Below are positions 1 to 7,337 of a stretch of 27,373 nucleotides of DNA, piece after piece (position 1 is the first letter of the stretch; every line of letters begins with the position of its first letter). The stretch is from IMG/VR virus record IMGVR_UViG_3300040943_000159, positions 1 to 27,373 of that record; one strand, 5' to 3'. The translations under genes and the position numbers were made by a program. Source of the stretch: a virus. A model generated the notes under the pieces. It was not told the origin of the DNA and ran no database searches. It saw only the letters and a program-made list of their open reading frames with translations.

Positions 1-948
1 ATGGGAACCACCAAGCCGCCATCGCCGACAACCGACTTGAGCGCTCTTCGCAGCGCCGCCAGCAAGCTGTCAAGCCTCAGCCTGGTGCAGGGCCTTTTGC
101 GGATCGCGCCGGGCCTGCCGCTGGCCGCCCTGGCCGCTGTGGTCATCATGTTCTTTGCTTGGTCGTGCGAGCACCGGGCGCGGCAGCGCGAGGCGGTCGA
201 GGCCCAGCAGATTAAGAAACAGAGCACGGAACAGATTTCGCGCTTGCAGCAACAGGCCTCGAGCGCGCTTAAGGACGCCACCGAGAGCGCCCAAGCGGCG
301 AAGGAACTCGAGGGCCAACGGCAACAACTCACGCGCCAGGCCGATGCATTGCAACAGAGTCTCGAGTCGCTCCGCAAAGAAGAGCTTACGCACGACAGCG
401 AGCTGGCCAGCCAATCTACCGAGCAAGTGGTGAAGCAGGTGATGGCACGGCTGCAAGTAGCACAGGCACTTTTGCCTGTGCCTGCGAACTCGGCGGCGCG
501 CCAAAACCCGCCGGGAGGAGTGCCTGCGCTACTCGTGCCGGGCAATGCGAGGGCATCCCAAAAGCCGCAGGCAGGAGTGCCTGCGCCACCGGGAGCGCCT
601 GTGCCACAGAATGGCGCCGCGGCGCTGGTGCTCTCGGACCAGGGAGTGAGAAAAGTCGAAAGCGCTTTCCTGGAGCTTGATTCCTGCCGCCAGCAAAGCC
701 AGGTCATTGCCCAGCAAGTGTCGAACTGCGAGCAGCAGACAAAGCTCGACTCGGTGCTCGAAGAACAACAGGCCGGGGCGATCTCGAAGCTCAACGCAGC
801 TCTGGCCGACAAGGACCAGATACTCGCCCGCAGCGAAGCGGCGCATCGCGCGGAGCTCAAGGCCGTTCGCGGCACCTGGCGGACGCGCTTATACCACGCC
901 GCGGAAATCTTCGCAGGTGGATTCATAGCGGGGGTGCTTGTCCGATGA
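1..948 (+). CDS. Membrane-anchored coiled-coil protein, possible spanin-like/lysis-region protein
   Basis: The product is 315 aa. A hydrophobic segment at about residues 38-55 (LPLAALAAVVIMFFAW) is followed by a long Gln/Glu/Ala-rich coiled coil (about 60-130) and a second one (about 220-290). The C-terminus is glycine-rich and hydrophobic (AEIFAGGFIAGVLV). This topology (N-terminal anchor plus periplasmic helix) resembles inner-membrane spanins (Rz), which sit in this part of Mu-like genomes; no family signature proves it. Residues about 154-203 are a low-complexity Pro/Ala/Val segment encoded by an inserted repeat (see the repeat at 459-607). The ATG is the first base of the window, so the true start may lie upstream. 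The stop overlaps the next start (ATGA), which implies translational coupling. Confidence 0.7.
   Translation: MGTTKPPSPTTDLSALRSAASKLSSLSLVQGLLRIAPGLPLAALAAVVIMFFAWSCEHRARQREAVEAQQIKKQSTEQISRLQQQASSALKDATESAQAAKELEGQRQQLTRQADALQQSLESLRKEELTHDSELASQSTEQVVKQVMARLQVAQALLPVPANSAARQNPPGGVPALLVPGNARASQKPQAGVPAPPGAPVPQNGAAALVLSDQGVRKVESAFLELDSCRQQSQVIAQQVSNCEQQTKLDSVLEEQQAGAISKLNAALADKDQILARSEAAHRAELKAVRGTWRTRLYHAAEIFAGGFIAGVLVR
459..607 (+). repeat. In-frame palindromic/direct repeat island inside the first gene
   Basis: A perfect hairpin CACAGGCA-CTTT-TGCCTGTG lies at 461-480. Two near-identical direct copies follow: GGGAGGAGTGCCTGCGCTAC (513-532) and GGCAGGAGTGCCTGCGCCAC (570-589). The stretch stays in frame and encodes a low-complexity linker between two coiled coils. 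From memory, 'GGAGTGCCTGCGCTAC'-type units are a common dispersed repeat of Acidobacteriota; this was not verified here. Confidence 0.75.
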
Positions 949-1442
949 ACCCTTTGGACTTTCAGCATGTAGCGATTTGGTGGGGCCCCGGCGTTCTGGT
1001 TCTGATCGCTTTCGGCTGGGGATTTTTCCGTCTGGCGCAGTACTGGATTGAGAAGTCGATGGATGTCAAGCGGCTGCAGATGGACGGAGCCTACGGCCTG
1101 GTGCGGCAATACATCGAGAAGTTCCTGGGCGCACAAAGCGGCCAGGCGGACGCGCTGGCGCGCCTCGCGAGCTGCGTCGAGCATCACGAGTCGCAGGAGA
1201 GCTTCGAGCACCAGGAAATCCTGATTGCCCTGAAAGCCATGCACCATGACATGAACAGCTTGCGCTGCCGCGCTACCGATGATTTTTGCGCGTTACGTTC
1301 CAAGTCTGGGCTGCCGGTGCGAACCAGTGCTTTCCCCGAATTAAGACGTGAATCTCATTCGCCGGAATTCAGATCGTTGCGTGATCAGTCCGAGGAGCCG
1401 GCGCCGGACCCAGCAGAAACGAAACAGGACTCAAGGAGCTAA
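945..1442 (+). CDS. Single-pass membrane protein, Mu gp25 (DUF2730)-like position
   Basis: The product is 165 aa with one strong N-terminal transmembrane segment (about residues 12-33, GPGVLVLIAFGWGFFRLAQYWI). A charged helical region with His/Glu-rich coiled-coil character follows (about 40-105), and then a polar, probably disordered C-terminus rich in Ser/Glu/Pro. In Mu-like phages a small membrane protein with a coiled coil (DUF2730 group, gp25) sits just before the gp26/gp27/gp28 genes, exactly as here. The assignment rests on topology and synteny rather than clear sequence motifs; a holin-like protein is an alternative. It overlaps the upstream stop by 4 nt. An AAGGAG at 1433-1438, inside its 3' end, serves the next gene. 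Confidence 0.6.
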   Translation: MNPLDFQHVAIWWGPGVLVLIAFGWGFFRLAQYWIEKSMDVKRLQMDGAYGLVRQYIEKFLGAQSGQADALARLASCVEHHESQESFEHQEILIALKAMHHDMNSLRCRATDDFCALRSKSGLPVRTSAFPELRRESHSPEFRSLRDQSEEPAPDPAETKQDSRS

Positions 1443-1448
1443 TCAACC

Positions 1449-1763
1449 ATGGCTGCAAGTGTTCGTTATAAGGAACTTATTCGGGGAAAGATCCTCTATT
1501 ACCTGGGACTCATCTACCCCCAAGCAGCGACTTTGCCTCTTCTGCAAGGTGAGCTGGACATTATTGGGTATCCCATACCCTTGGAAGACTTGAATTTTCA
1601 TATCGCCTACCTCGCCGAAAAAGGGCTGTTAGCTGTCGAGCATGTGCGCGGGCCCCGCTCGCGACGTGAAATTCCACTGGTGAAGATCACCGCCCAGGGG
1701 ATCGACTATTTCGATGGCCGCCTTCCGTTCGACGAGGGAATCTACGTGGAGCCCCGGCAATGA
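1449..1763 (+). CDS. Mu gp26-like winged-helix phage protein (VpaChn25_0724-type)
   Basis: The product is 104 aa. The N-terminal region (RGKILYYLGLIYPQ..LLQGELDIIGYPIPLEDLNFHIAYLAEKGLLAVE) has the layout of a winged helix-turn-helix: helix, helix, recognition helix, then a two-strand wing (VKITAQGIDYFDG). This is the typical pattern of the small HTH protein found between the gp25 and gp27 homologues of Mu-like prophages, whose precise role is unknown. AAGGAG at 1433-1438 is a good ribosome site. Its last codon overlaps the next gene (ATGA at 1760-1763), so gp26- and gp27-like proteins are probably co-translated. Confidence 0.7.
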   Translation: MAASVRYKELIRGKILYYLGLIYPQAATLPLLQGELDIIGYPIPLEDLNFHIAYLAEKGLLAVEHVRGPRSRREIPLVKITAQGIDYFDGRLPFDEGIYVEPRQ

Positions 1764-2563
1764 AGAAACGCGCTCAAATCGCCACAGCCGTGGAAATCGC
1801 CAACGGGAAGGTAATCGAGCAAGCGCCGGCGTCTACCGACTCGACGACCGAAACCCATTCGGGGCCTGCGGCCCGGCAGGGAGCGAACGAACAGAACGGC
1901 CGGGAAGCGGCTTCCGCGGCCGACGATGCGGCGCCCGCCACCGAGAGCCTTGCGAAGAACCCCGTGTTGCGCGATGGGAAGGCGCAGAAACTGGTTGATA
2001 AGTTGCTTACCGAGGGTTCGACCTTTGAAGAGGTCGTCGAGACGGCGAATGAATGCGGCGTCCCCGGGATCACCCTCACCGCCGTCAAGAGTTACTTTCA
2101 GGGAAACCCGCAACTGCAAGCCCAGCGCGTGCACTACCTGGTTGAAACGGGTGAATCGCTGCTGGCGGGCCTGGGCGACCCCGAATCCGCGGAAGCGCGC
2201 TTGGCAAAAGCCGCGTTCCTGACCGGCTACTTGAACCTCTACCAGGACGCCCCGCCGATTACGCCCAAGGATGCTGAGCACGCCCGCATGGAGCGCGCCA
2301 ATCTGAACCTCAAGCACAAACTCCTCGTCGTGCAGAGGGACAAGGCCCGGCAGGCCCTTAGATTTACGGAAGAGAGAATGCGCACTCTCGTGCTGACGCA
2401 GCAGAAGCTCAGGGAAGAGATTGGGACGCTGCAGCAGGATGCCAAGCGACAGCAGTCCGGCGAACCCCTGGGGCCGGCGATGCTGCAGAGAATTCAGCAG
2501 ATCTACGGACTGACTTGTCAGCCGGTGCTCAATGGGGGACGTGGCGATGCCGCGAAAGCGTAA
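1760..2563 (+). CDS. Probable terminase small subunit (Mu gp27/DUF3486-like)
   Basis: The product is 267 aa. Residues 1-70 are polar and low-complexity. Residues about 75-115 (LVDKLLTEGSTFEEVVETANECGVPGITLTAVKSYF) form an HTH-like helical DNA-binding module as expected for a terminase small subunit. Residues 150-245 are long helices with Arg/Glu/Gln, coiled-coil-like (RMRTLVLTQQKLREEIGTLQQ). Position directly before the terminase large subunit and after the gp26-like HTH gene matches Mu gp27 (DUF3486). It is longer than usual (about 180-200 aa in the family, from memory) because of the low-complexity N-terminus. Its 3' end overlaps the next gene's start in another frame. GGAG at 1748-1751 is the likely ribosome site. 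Confidence 0.6.
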   Translation: MKKRAQIATAVEIANGKVIEQAPASTDSTTETHSGPAARQGANEQNGREAASAADDAAPATESLAKNPVLRDGKAQKLVDKLLTEGSTFEEVVETANECGVPGITLTAVKSYFQGNPQLQAQRVHYLVETGESLLAGLGDPESAEARLAKAAFLTGYLNLYQDAPPITPKDAEHARMERANLNLKHKLLVVQRDKARQALRFTEERMRTLVLTQQKLREEIGTLQQDAKRQQSGEPLGPAMLQRIQQIYGLTCQPVLNGGRGDAAKA

Positions 2564-3842
2564 CAAGCCGCAAAGCAGTCGAAAGTCGAAAGTCAAAATT
2601 CGAAAGTCGACCGTCGACACTCGACCGTTGACGGGCGACACTCGACAGGACCCGACTGCGAGGCGACGGTTGAGAAACACGAAGCCTGTCATCCTTCGCT
2701 CCCCCGAAAATGACTTCCCTCCTCAGTTGGAGGAGGGGTTGGGGGTGGTGGGTGCGAGCACCGCGACACCACCAACCACCCCTGACCCCTCCTTAGCAAG
2801 GAGGGGAATCGTTTCCATGCCAGGTGGTGAGCCGGAGGATCATGGAATCCTCTGCCAGGGTGACAGTCGTGCTTCGAGAGATGCAAGAGAAGATGTGACC
2901 GTCCTGCCTTCCTTAGCTCCGGTTCTGCAATTGCTTCCTTATCAGCGCCGCTGGGTTGAGGATGATTCACACCTCAAGATCGTGGTGAAGGCTCGTCAGA
3001 TCGGCTATTCCTTCGCCGCCTCGATTCGCGCTCTGCTCGAATGCCTGAAGAAAAAGACAACCTGGATATTCCTTTCCAAAGGCGAGCGGCAATCGCGGTT
3101 GCTGATGGAAAAAGTCCAGGAGCACATTAAATCTTGCGGGATTCTGGCGCGGGCCTGCGAATCGAGCTTTTTCGAAGGCACGCTGATTAAACAGTTGGAA
3201 GTCCGCTTCGCCAACGGATCGGTCATCTACGGCCTTCCCGCCAACCCTGACACCGCGCGCGGCTACTCGGGCAACGTCACTTTGGATGAGTTCGCTTTCC
3301 ATGCAGACGCTGACAAGATTTATACCGCCCTCTTCCCTACCATCACGCGCGGGTATGGCCTGGAAGTCATCTCGACGCCCAACGGGCAGCAAGGGAAGTT
3401 TTACGAACTGGCGAAAGCGGCAGGATTGACGGAATCGGGTGATCGGGAGATCGGGAGATCGGGAGAACAGTCGAAATTGGAAATCCGCGACGAATTCCGG
3501 CTCTCGAACTTAGATTCTTCTGTTCACCCGATCATTGTTTCACCCGATCACCCGATCACCCGATCATCCGATCGCCTGGTGTGGTCCGCCCATTGCGTGG
3601 ACATTTACGAGGCCATCCGCCAGGGGCTCAACATCGACTTGCAACTGCTCCGCGCGGGTTGTGACGACGAAACTTCCTGGCAACAGGAATACTGCTGCCA
3701 GTTCGTCTCGACCGCGGAAAATTTTATCCCACCCGCACTCATCGCCCAGTGCGTCAGCGCCGAGGCCAGCGCGGACTGTCCTCTTCAGTTCCTGGCCTCG
3801 GGGCGCCCCGCCCCAGTTGGGAATCAGCGAGTTTTCACGTAG
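2547..3842 (+). CDS. Terminase large subunit, ATPase half (Mu gp28-like; frameshifted)
   Basis: The reading frame gives 431 aa from ATG 2547; an alternative ATG is at 2532. The packaging ATPase begins at about residue 130 (LLPYQRRWVEDDS, a Q-motif-like start). It has a Walker A-type KARQIGYS (about 147-154), a Walker B VTLDEF (about 243-249) and a coupling motif ISTPNG (about 275). These mark the gp28 family that powers headful DNA packaging. The first about 110 residues are encoded by repeat DNA (2577-2650 and 2698-2815) and have no protein-family look. A further in-frame repeat lies at 3433-3574 after the STPNG motif. The frame stops at 3842, before the nuclease domain, which continues in another frame (3749-4657). 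So the gene is split, either truly or by an assembly error. Confidence 0.8.
   Translation: MPRKRNKPQSSRKSKVKIRKSTVDTRPLTGDTRQDPTARRRLRNTKPVILRSPENDFPPQLEEGLGVVGASTATPPTTPDPSLARRGIVSMPGGEPEDHGILCQGDSRASRDAREDVTVLPSLAPVLQLLPYQRRWVEDDSHLKIVVKARQIGYSFAASIRALLECLKKKTTWIFLSKGERQSRLLMEKVQEHIKSCGILARACESSFFEGTLIKQLEVRFANGSVIYGLPANPDTARGYSGNVTLDEFAFHADADKIYTALFPTITRGYGLEVISTPNGQQGKFYELAKAAGLTESGDREIGRSGEQSKLEIRDEFRLSNLDSSVHPIIVSPDHPITRSSDRLVWSAHCVDIYEAIRQGLNIDLQLLRAGCDDETSWQQEYCCQFVSTAENFIPPALIAQCVSAEASADCPLQFLASGRPAPVGNQRVFT
2577..2650 (+). repeat. GTCGAAAGTCGA / GTCGAGTGTC inverted array in terminase N-terminus
   Basis: The left arm has repeated GAAAGTC units. The right arm (GACACTCGACCGTTGACGGG...) reads on the opposite strand as GTCGAGTGTCG-type units. 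The array is translated in frame as an Arg/Lys/Ser-rich segment (RKSKVKIRKSTVDTRPLTGD). Confidence 0.6.
2698..2815 (+). repeat. Large GC-rich palindrome inside the terminase reading frame
   Basis: GGAGGAGGGG, then GGGGGTGGTGG, are answered about 30 nt later by CCACCAACCACCCC and CCCCTCCTTAGCAAGGAGGGG-type sequence, so the whole piece can fold as a long stem with hairpin tips. It keeps the frame open and encodes Pro/Thr/Gly-rich sequence. From memory, this is a dispersed genomic palindrome type. Confidence 0.65.
3433..3574 (+). repeat. GATCGGGTG/CACCCGATC inverted array inside terminase ATPase gene
   Basis: The left arm (3433-3470) is ATCGGGTGATCGGGAG followed by more GATCGGGA units. The right arm (3523-3574) is ACCCGATCACCCGATCA-type units. 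The interior carries TCGAAATTGG / CCGGCTCTCGAAC material resembling the TCGAAATT family. The array is translated in frame between the ISTPNG motif and the C-terminal ATPase helix (WSAHCVDIYEAIRQG). Confidence 0.8.
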
Positions 3843-4657
3843 GAGCGCAAGGTCCCGTACCTCCAACCACGGGGAGTGACCATGCGCTTGTGGAATCGCA
3901 TGGTCATGCACCCCTACCTGCGGACTTTTACATGGGCATCGATATCGGCCGGCGCCACGACCGGACGGTTTTTTGGGTGGACGCAGTACAGGTGTCAGGT
4001 GCCGGGTGTCAGGTGTCAGATTCCAGGTACCAGTCGCAAAGCACGGAGGGTCTGGTCCCTGACACCCGAAACCTGACACCTGGCGCCTGTCGGGTCGCCG
4101 TGACGCGCATGGTTCGCACGTTTTCGAATACACCGTTCGCCGAGCAGCTTGCCTTCGCTCGGGAGATTCTCTCCTTGCGACGTGTAGGGGGGCCCCTTGG
4201 GGTCCCCGAGGGACGGCAAGCCCTCCCCCCACAGTCGGCGGGGGAATATCTGATTCGGCGCGCCTGCATTGACTCCACGGGCATGGGCGCGCCGCTGGCG
4301 GAATCGTTGCAGCAGGAATTTGGTCCGCGCGTCGAGCCGGTGACGTTTACGGCGGCGGTAAAAGAAGACATGGCGTATCGCGTCCGGCGGCGCATGGAAC
4401 AGCGGCTGGATCTTATCCCGGATGCGCCGCAAATCGCTCGCGCCTTTAGCGCGGTGAAGAAGCTCGTCACGCTCTCGGGCAACACCCGCTTTGATGCCGA
4501 GCGTACGGACCAGGGGCACGCGGATGAATTCTGGGCCAAAGCCCTTGCCGACCTCGCGGCCGAACAGCCCGTCGCTTCCAGCTTGAGCGACGGGGCGATT
4601 GTGGGAACGCCACGCGCGTCCGTGTGGATGCCCGCGCCGCTGCCGTCCGTGTTTTAG
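3749..4657 (+). CDS. Terminase large subunit, nuclease half (Mu gp28-like; separate frame)
   Basis: The open frame is 302 aa. The RNase H-like nuclease begins at about residue 61: MGIDIGRRHDRTVFWVD supplies the first catalytic Asp, RRACIDSTGMG (about residue 170) the second, and GHADEFWAKALADLA near the C-terminus carries the third acidic position typical of terminase nucleases. The first about 60 residues overlap the ATPase half in another frame and look like junk. ATG 3932, directly before GIDIG, is the first start that makes protein sense. Two repeats interrupt the domain in frame (3989-4089 and 4183-4233). Together with 2547-3842 this makes one complete gp28 protein broken by a frameshift in 3780-3930. 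Whether a separate subunit is made, ribosomes shift, or the gene is dead cannot be decided from sequence. Confidence 0.75.
   Translation: MRQRRGQRGLSSSVPGLGAPRPSWESASFHVGAQGPVPPTTGSDHALVESHGHAPLPADFYMGIDIGRRHDRTVFWVDAVQVSGAGCQVSDSRYQSQSTEGLVPDTRNLTPGACRVAVTRMVRTFSNTPFAEQLAFAREILSLRRVGGPLGVPEGRQALPPQSAGEYLIRRACIDSTGMGAPLAESLQQEFGPRVEPVTFTAAVKEDMAYRVRRRMEQRLDLIPDAPQIARAFSAVKKLVTLSGNTRFDAERTDQGHADEFWAKALADLAAEQPVASSLSDGAIVGTPRASVWMPAPLPSVF
3780..3930 (+). repeat. Hairpin-bearing insert at the terminase frameshift
   Basis: This stretch fits neither terminase half. It contains a perfect 9-bp hairpin GACCATGCG (3878-3886) / CGCATGGTC (3897-3905) with a 10-nt loop, and the stop codon of the upstream frame (3840-3842). 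A repeat insertion whose length is not a multiple of three would explain the broken frame. Confidence 0.5.
3989..4089 (+). repeat. GGTGTCAGG/CCTGACACC inverted array inside terminase nuclease
   Basis: The left arm (3989-4020) has CAGGTGTCAGGTGCCGGGTG-type units. The right arm (4058-4089) has CCTGACACC, CCTGACACC and GGCGCCTG. It is in frame and separates the first nuclease strand (MGIDIGRRHDRTVFWVD) from the next strand (VAVTRMVRTFS). Confidence 0.75.
4183..4233 (+). repeat. G-run/C-run hairpin inside terminase nuclease
   Basis: GTAGGGGGGCCCC is opposed by GGGTCCCC and then CCCTCCCCCCACA, forming a G-rich hairpin of about 50 nt. It is in frame, encoding a GPLGVPEGR-type loop just before the second catalytic motif. 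Confidence 0.55.
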
Positions 4658-4659
4658 CC

Positions 4660-4765
4660 GTAGCGCCGGGCTTTAGGCCAGCAGTGCTGCCGGCGGAATT
4701 TTGAATTTGCGATTTGTGATTTGTGATTTGTGATTGAGCAATTGCAATCACCGATTGCCAATCGG
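4660..4765 (+). repeat. Spacer with GTAGCGCC palindrome and GATTTGTG/CAATCACC inverted array
   Basis: A GTAGCGCCGGGCTTTAGGCC half-element (4664-4684) is followed by the GATTTGTG-family left arm (4699-4736) and a right arm CAATCACCGATTGCCAATCG (4745-4764). It directly precedes the portal ATG. A TTG at 4734 inside the array is in frame with the portal but makes no biological sense as a start. Confidence 0.75.
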
Positions 4766-4778
4766 AAATGAAAAAACG

Positions 4779-6341
4779 ATGAGTTGGTTTGAAACAGTTC
4801 GCCAGATCGTAACGCCGCAAACAAGCTACCCGATGGTGACTTTGTTCCCCGGGGGGCCGATCGGCAACGATGTGGGACTGAATCCCGCGGCCGCGCCGGG
4901 CGGCGGAGCAGTCCCCGAGGCGGCACCTCCCCCCACCTCTCCGAGGGGAGGTGGCGTCCTTGACTCCCGGCGCCTCGCACCCGAAACCTCCTTACGCGGC
5001 GCCGTCGGCACCGCCAATTTCGCTGGTTTCATCAGAGACCTGGGCGAGTACAACGCCGTCTTAGAAGGCCGCAATGCCTTCCTGATTTACGAAAAGATGC
5101 GGCGCTCGGATGCGGATGTGAGGGCGGCATTGCTCGCCTGCAAGCTGCCCATCCGGGCCGCAGACTACCAGATCGTGCCCGGCCTCAAAGAAAACGAGCC
5201 GGGCTTTGCCCTGGCAAAACAGATTGCCGAGGAAGTCCGGGACAACCTTTTTATAGGACTCGAATCGCCCACCAGCACGGGCTGCTGGGTAACTCAAAAC
5301 TTTGAAACGGTGAAAGAAAATGCGCTACTTTGTTTGGATTTCGGCTGTGCCGCGCACGAAGACTTATGGCACATCGATGGTGACAAAGTCCGGCTGCGCA
5401 AACTCGCGCCACGCCTCCCTTACACCTTCTATCGGTATCACGTCGATGAAGACGGGGAGTCGCTGCTCTTCCTGGAGCAGTATGGATATCGCGGAAACAA
5501 CTTCGTTAATGTGCTGGTCCCCGCCGAAAAACTCGCCTACTTTGTGAACGACATGGAGGGAGCGTACTTCTACGGGCGCTCCGTGCTGCGCGCGGCCTAT
5601 CAACACTGGTACATGAAAAGCCAGATCTACCGCATCGACGCGATCTCGATCAAGCGGAACGGCCTGGGCGTGCCCACCATCAAGCAGGGCGCCAACGTTT
5701 CCGCGGAAGACCGCAAGGCGTCGCAGAACTGGGTGCAAATGCTGGCCGCGCACGAGAGCACCGGACTCTCCTTGCCGAATGGGTGGGATTTCGCTCTGAC
5801 GGGAGTGTCCGGGCGCGTGCGCGACCCGCAGGCCTCGATCCAGCACCACAGCGAAATGATCATGCGCTCAGTGTTGGCAAACTTCCTGACCCTGGGGACG
5901 ACGCAAACCGGCTCGCGCGCCCTGGGCGGGTCAATGCGCGACTTCTTCTATCTCTCGCTCGAGGCAATTTCGCGCAAGATCGACGAGACCATCTCCAACA
6001 CCAGCATCCGGCGCCTGGTGAATTACAACTATACGCCGCAGCCGGGCCGGCGGCTTCCCTACCCTCGCCTCATCACCTCGAACATCCTGGTGGTTAACCC
6101 GCTCGAACTGCTCGAAGTGGCCAAGGACGTAGGGAGATTCGACGTGGACCTGCTGCAACCGGACAACGACACGGAGAACTGGATTCGCAAAAAGTGCGGC
6201 TTGCCGCTGAAGTCGAAGACGCCGCGCACCCGCTACGCGCCAGTGCAGGAGCGCATTCAAGAAACGGTCGAAAGCGATGCGCCCATTCAGCCGGAGACCC
6301 CGGCTGGCCGGGAGCGAAGCTCGGCCGCTGGCAGGGATTAG
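4779..6341 (+). CDS. Portal protein (Mu gp29-like, DUF935)
   Basis: The product is 520 aa from ATG 4779 (MSWFETVRQI), a normal size for DUF935 portals. The portal forms the dodecameric ring at the head vertex through which the terminase pumps DNA. Supporting sequence: DADVRAALLACKLPIRAADYQI (about residue 110), KVRLRKLAPRLPYTFYRY, PAEKLAYFVNDMEGAYFYGRSVLRAAYQHWYMK and IKRNGLGVPTI, the usual portal wing/stem pattern, and a helical C-terminus. Residues about 46-65 (PEAAPPPTSPRGG) come from a hairpin insert (4933-4955). The 5' leader is a repeat array and there is no strong ribosome site. The expected next gene, MuF/gp30, is missing. Confidence 0.85.
   Translation: MSWFETVRQIVTPQTSYPMVTLFPGGPIGNDVGLNPAAAPGGGAVPEAAPPPTSPRGGGVLDSRRLAPETSLRGAVGTANFAGFIRDLGEYNAVLEGRNAFLIYEKMRRSDADVRAALLACKLPIRAADYQIVPGLKENEPGFALAKQIAEEVRDNLFIGLESPTSTGCWVTQNFETVKENALLCLDFGCAAHEDLWHIDGDKVRLRKLAPRLPYTFYRYHVDEDGESLLFLEQYGYRGNNFVNVLVPAEKLAYFVNDMEGAYFYGRSVLRAAYQHWYMKSQIYRIDAISIKRNGLGVPTIKQGANVSAEDRKASQNWVQMLAAHESTGLSLPNGWDFALTGVSGRVRDPQASIQHHSEMIMRSVLANFLTLGTTQTGSRALGGSMRDFFYLSLEAISRKIDETISNTSIRRLVNYNYTPQPGRRLPYPRLITSNILVVNPLELLEVAKDVGRFDVDLLQPDNDTENWIRKKCGLPLKSKTPRTRYAPVQERIQETVESDAPIQPETPAGRERSSAAGRD
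4933..4955 (+). repeat. Hairpin insert in portal N-terminus
   Basis: CCACCTCTCC-GA-GGGGAGGTGG is a near-perfect 10-bp stem. It lies in frame within a Pro/Gly-rich linker of the portal and resembles dispersed 'CCTCTCC..GGAGAGG' hairpins elsewhere in the window (16050-16069). Confidence 0.65.
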
Positions 6342-6344
6342 AAG

Positions 6345-6411
6345 GTTGAACCGCAGAGCTCCGCTCTGCGCCGGCCCGACGGGTTTCGATTTTCGATATT
6401 CGATTTTCGGA
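6345..6411 (+). repeat. Spacer hairpin plus single TTCGATTTTCGA arm
   Basis: A perfect hairpin GCAGAGC-TCC-GCTCTGC (6353-6369) is followed by a lone arm of TTCGATTTTCGATATTCG-type units (6378-6411) with no matching partner. The hairpin sits just after the portal stop but has no T-tract, so an intrinsic terminator is unlikely. Confidence 0.6.
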
Positions 6412-6419
6412 TACTGAAC

Positions 6420-6725
6420 ATGACGATCTATAAGTCTCCGTACGAACAATTCGCGGTTTCGCTCGATTTCAGCGCGCACCTCGGAACAGGGAACACCGTC
6501 ACCACCATCGCTGCGGTAACGGCCATCAGTAATCTGACCCAGGCGAATTCGACGGCCGAGGTCATCGCCGCCGCACCCGCGCCGTCGATTTCTTCTTCCG
6601 GCACGGCGTTGGTGTTCGAAGTGACGGGAGGAGTGGCTGGGGAGACACACCTGATCTCCGTTCAAGTCGTTTCGTCGATCGGGGAGAAGCACCAGGAAGA
6701 CGTGACGCTGCGGGTGGTGGAGTAA
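6420..6725 (+). CDS. Small phage beta-sandwich structural protein
   Basis: The product is 101 aa. The pattern (Y..FAVSLDFSAHLGTGNTVTT..AV..ISNL...SISSSGTALVFEVTGGVAGETHLISVQVVSSIGEKHQEDVTLRVVE) is an Ig-like beta sandwich. It resembles a family of about 110-aa phage proteins with 'LDF/DWS..LG.DTI..S...GGTAG..Y.V...ITT..GR.D..TL.L.V'. Such proteins are usually near head-tail genes; their exact role is not established. It lies between portal and an exported protein, where MuF would be expected. The ribosome site is weak (GGATACTGAAC before ATG). Confidence 0.65.
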   Translation: MTIYKSPYEQFAVSLDFSAHLGTGNTVTTIAAVTAISNLTQANSTAEVIAAAPAPSISSSGTALVFEVTGGVAGETHLISVQVVSSIGEKHQEDVTLRVVE

Positions 6726-6734
6726 GGGAACGTG

Positions 6735-6766
6735 AACCGAGTTGGTGATTTGTGATTGGTGATTTG
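6735..6766 (+). repeat. Single GATTTGTG-family arm
   Basis: GTTGGTGATTTGTGATTGG continues as GTGATTTGCG without a right arm. It occupies the leader between two accessory genes; AAGGAG (6772-6777) for the next gene follows directly. Confidence 0.6.
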
Positions 6767-6787
6767 CGTTTGAAGGAGATTGGTGAA

Positions 6788-7336
6788 ATGAACAACAGGA
6801 TTCAGGACCCAGGTTTCAGCTTTTGGCAGCGATCGAGCCTCGCACTGCCGCTTATGGCGACGCTGATCTTACTGCTGGCTGCCTACTGCGTAATCCCGGC
6901 TGCATATTCCGTGAAGGCGGCGCCGGCGGCGAACGTACAGCCGCGTCCGGTGGGTGTAGTGACGGATACGCCAGGGATTACGATAACGAGCGCCGTGGCA
7001 ACCACCAGCGCCACTCCTACCACGAGTGCGCACGAGGCCCAGGTTCTTTGGACCTTTGGCACGGTGAGCGGCACTTACACAAGTTGCGCGGTGCAAGCCA
7101 AGACCAGCTACGACGGCGTGAACTACCTTTCCTTCGGGTCTCCGGTAACGGTGACGGCAACGACAGGTACCCTCAACGCTTGGACCCTCATTGAGCAACT
7201 CGGGACAAGCTCCGTGACGACTTCGACTGCAAGCCCGACGGCGGCGCTGGGGTTTGGACAAGTGACGGAGTTTACCTTTTCCTGCTCGAGTTACGGAACG
7301 GCCGCACCGGTGAGTATTAACGTGATCTACAGGTAG
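6788..7336 (+). CDS. Exported beta-rich protein of unknown function
   Basis: The product is 182 aa from ATG 6788, chosen because AAGGAG (6772-6777) is well placed; an upstream ATG (6752) lies inside repeat DNA. Residues about 16-45 (RSSLALPLMATLILLLAAYCVIPAAYS) form a signal peptide or N-terminal anchor. The rest is Thr/Ser/Ala-rich beta sequence with Cys residues near 98 and 166 that could form a disulfide. A secreted or membrane-tethered protein between portal and capsid protease is unusual for virion morphogenesis genes. A lysogeny moron or a surface-acting accessory protein is a guess. No family was recognised. Confidence 0.6.
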   Translation: MNNRIQDPGFSFWQRSSLALPLMATLILLLAAYCVIPAAYSVKAAPAANVQPRPVGVVTDTPGITITSAVATTSATPTTSAHEAQVLWTFGTVSGTYTSCAVQAKTSYDGVNYLSFGSPVTVTATTGTLNAWTLIEQLGTSSVTTSTASPTAALGFGQVTEFTFSCSSYGTAAPVSINVIYR

Positions 7337-7337
7337 C

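Noticed and set aside
6353-6369. Intrinsic terminator after the portal gene
   Set aside because: The stem is perfect but there is no T-tract, and downstream genes clearly belong to the same operon.
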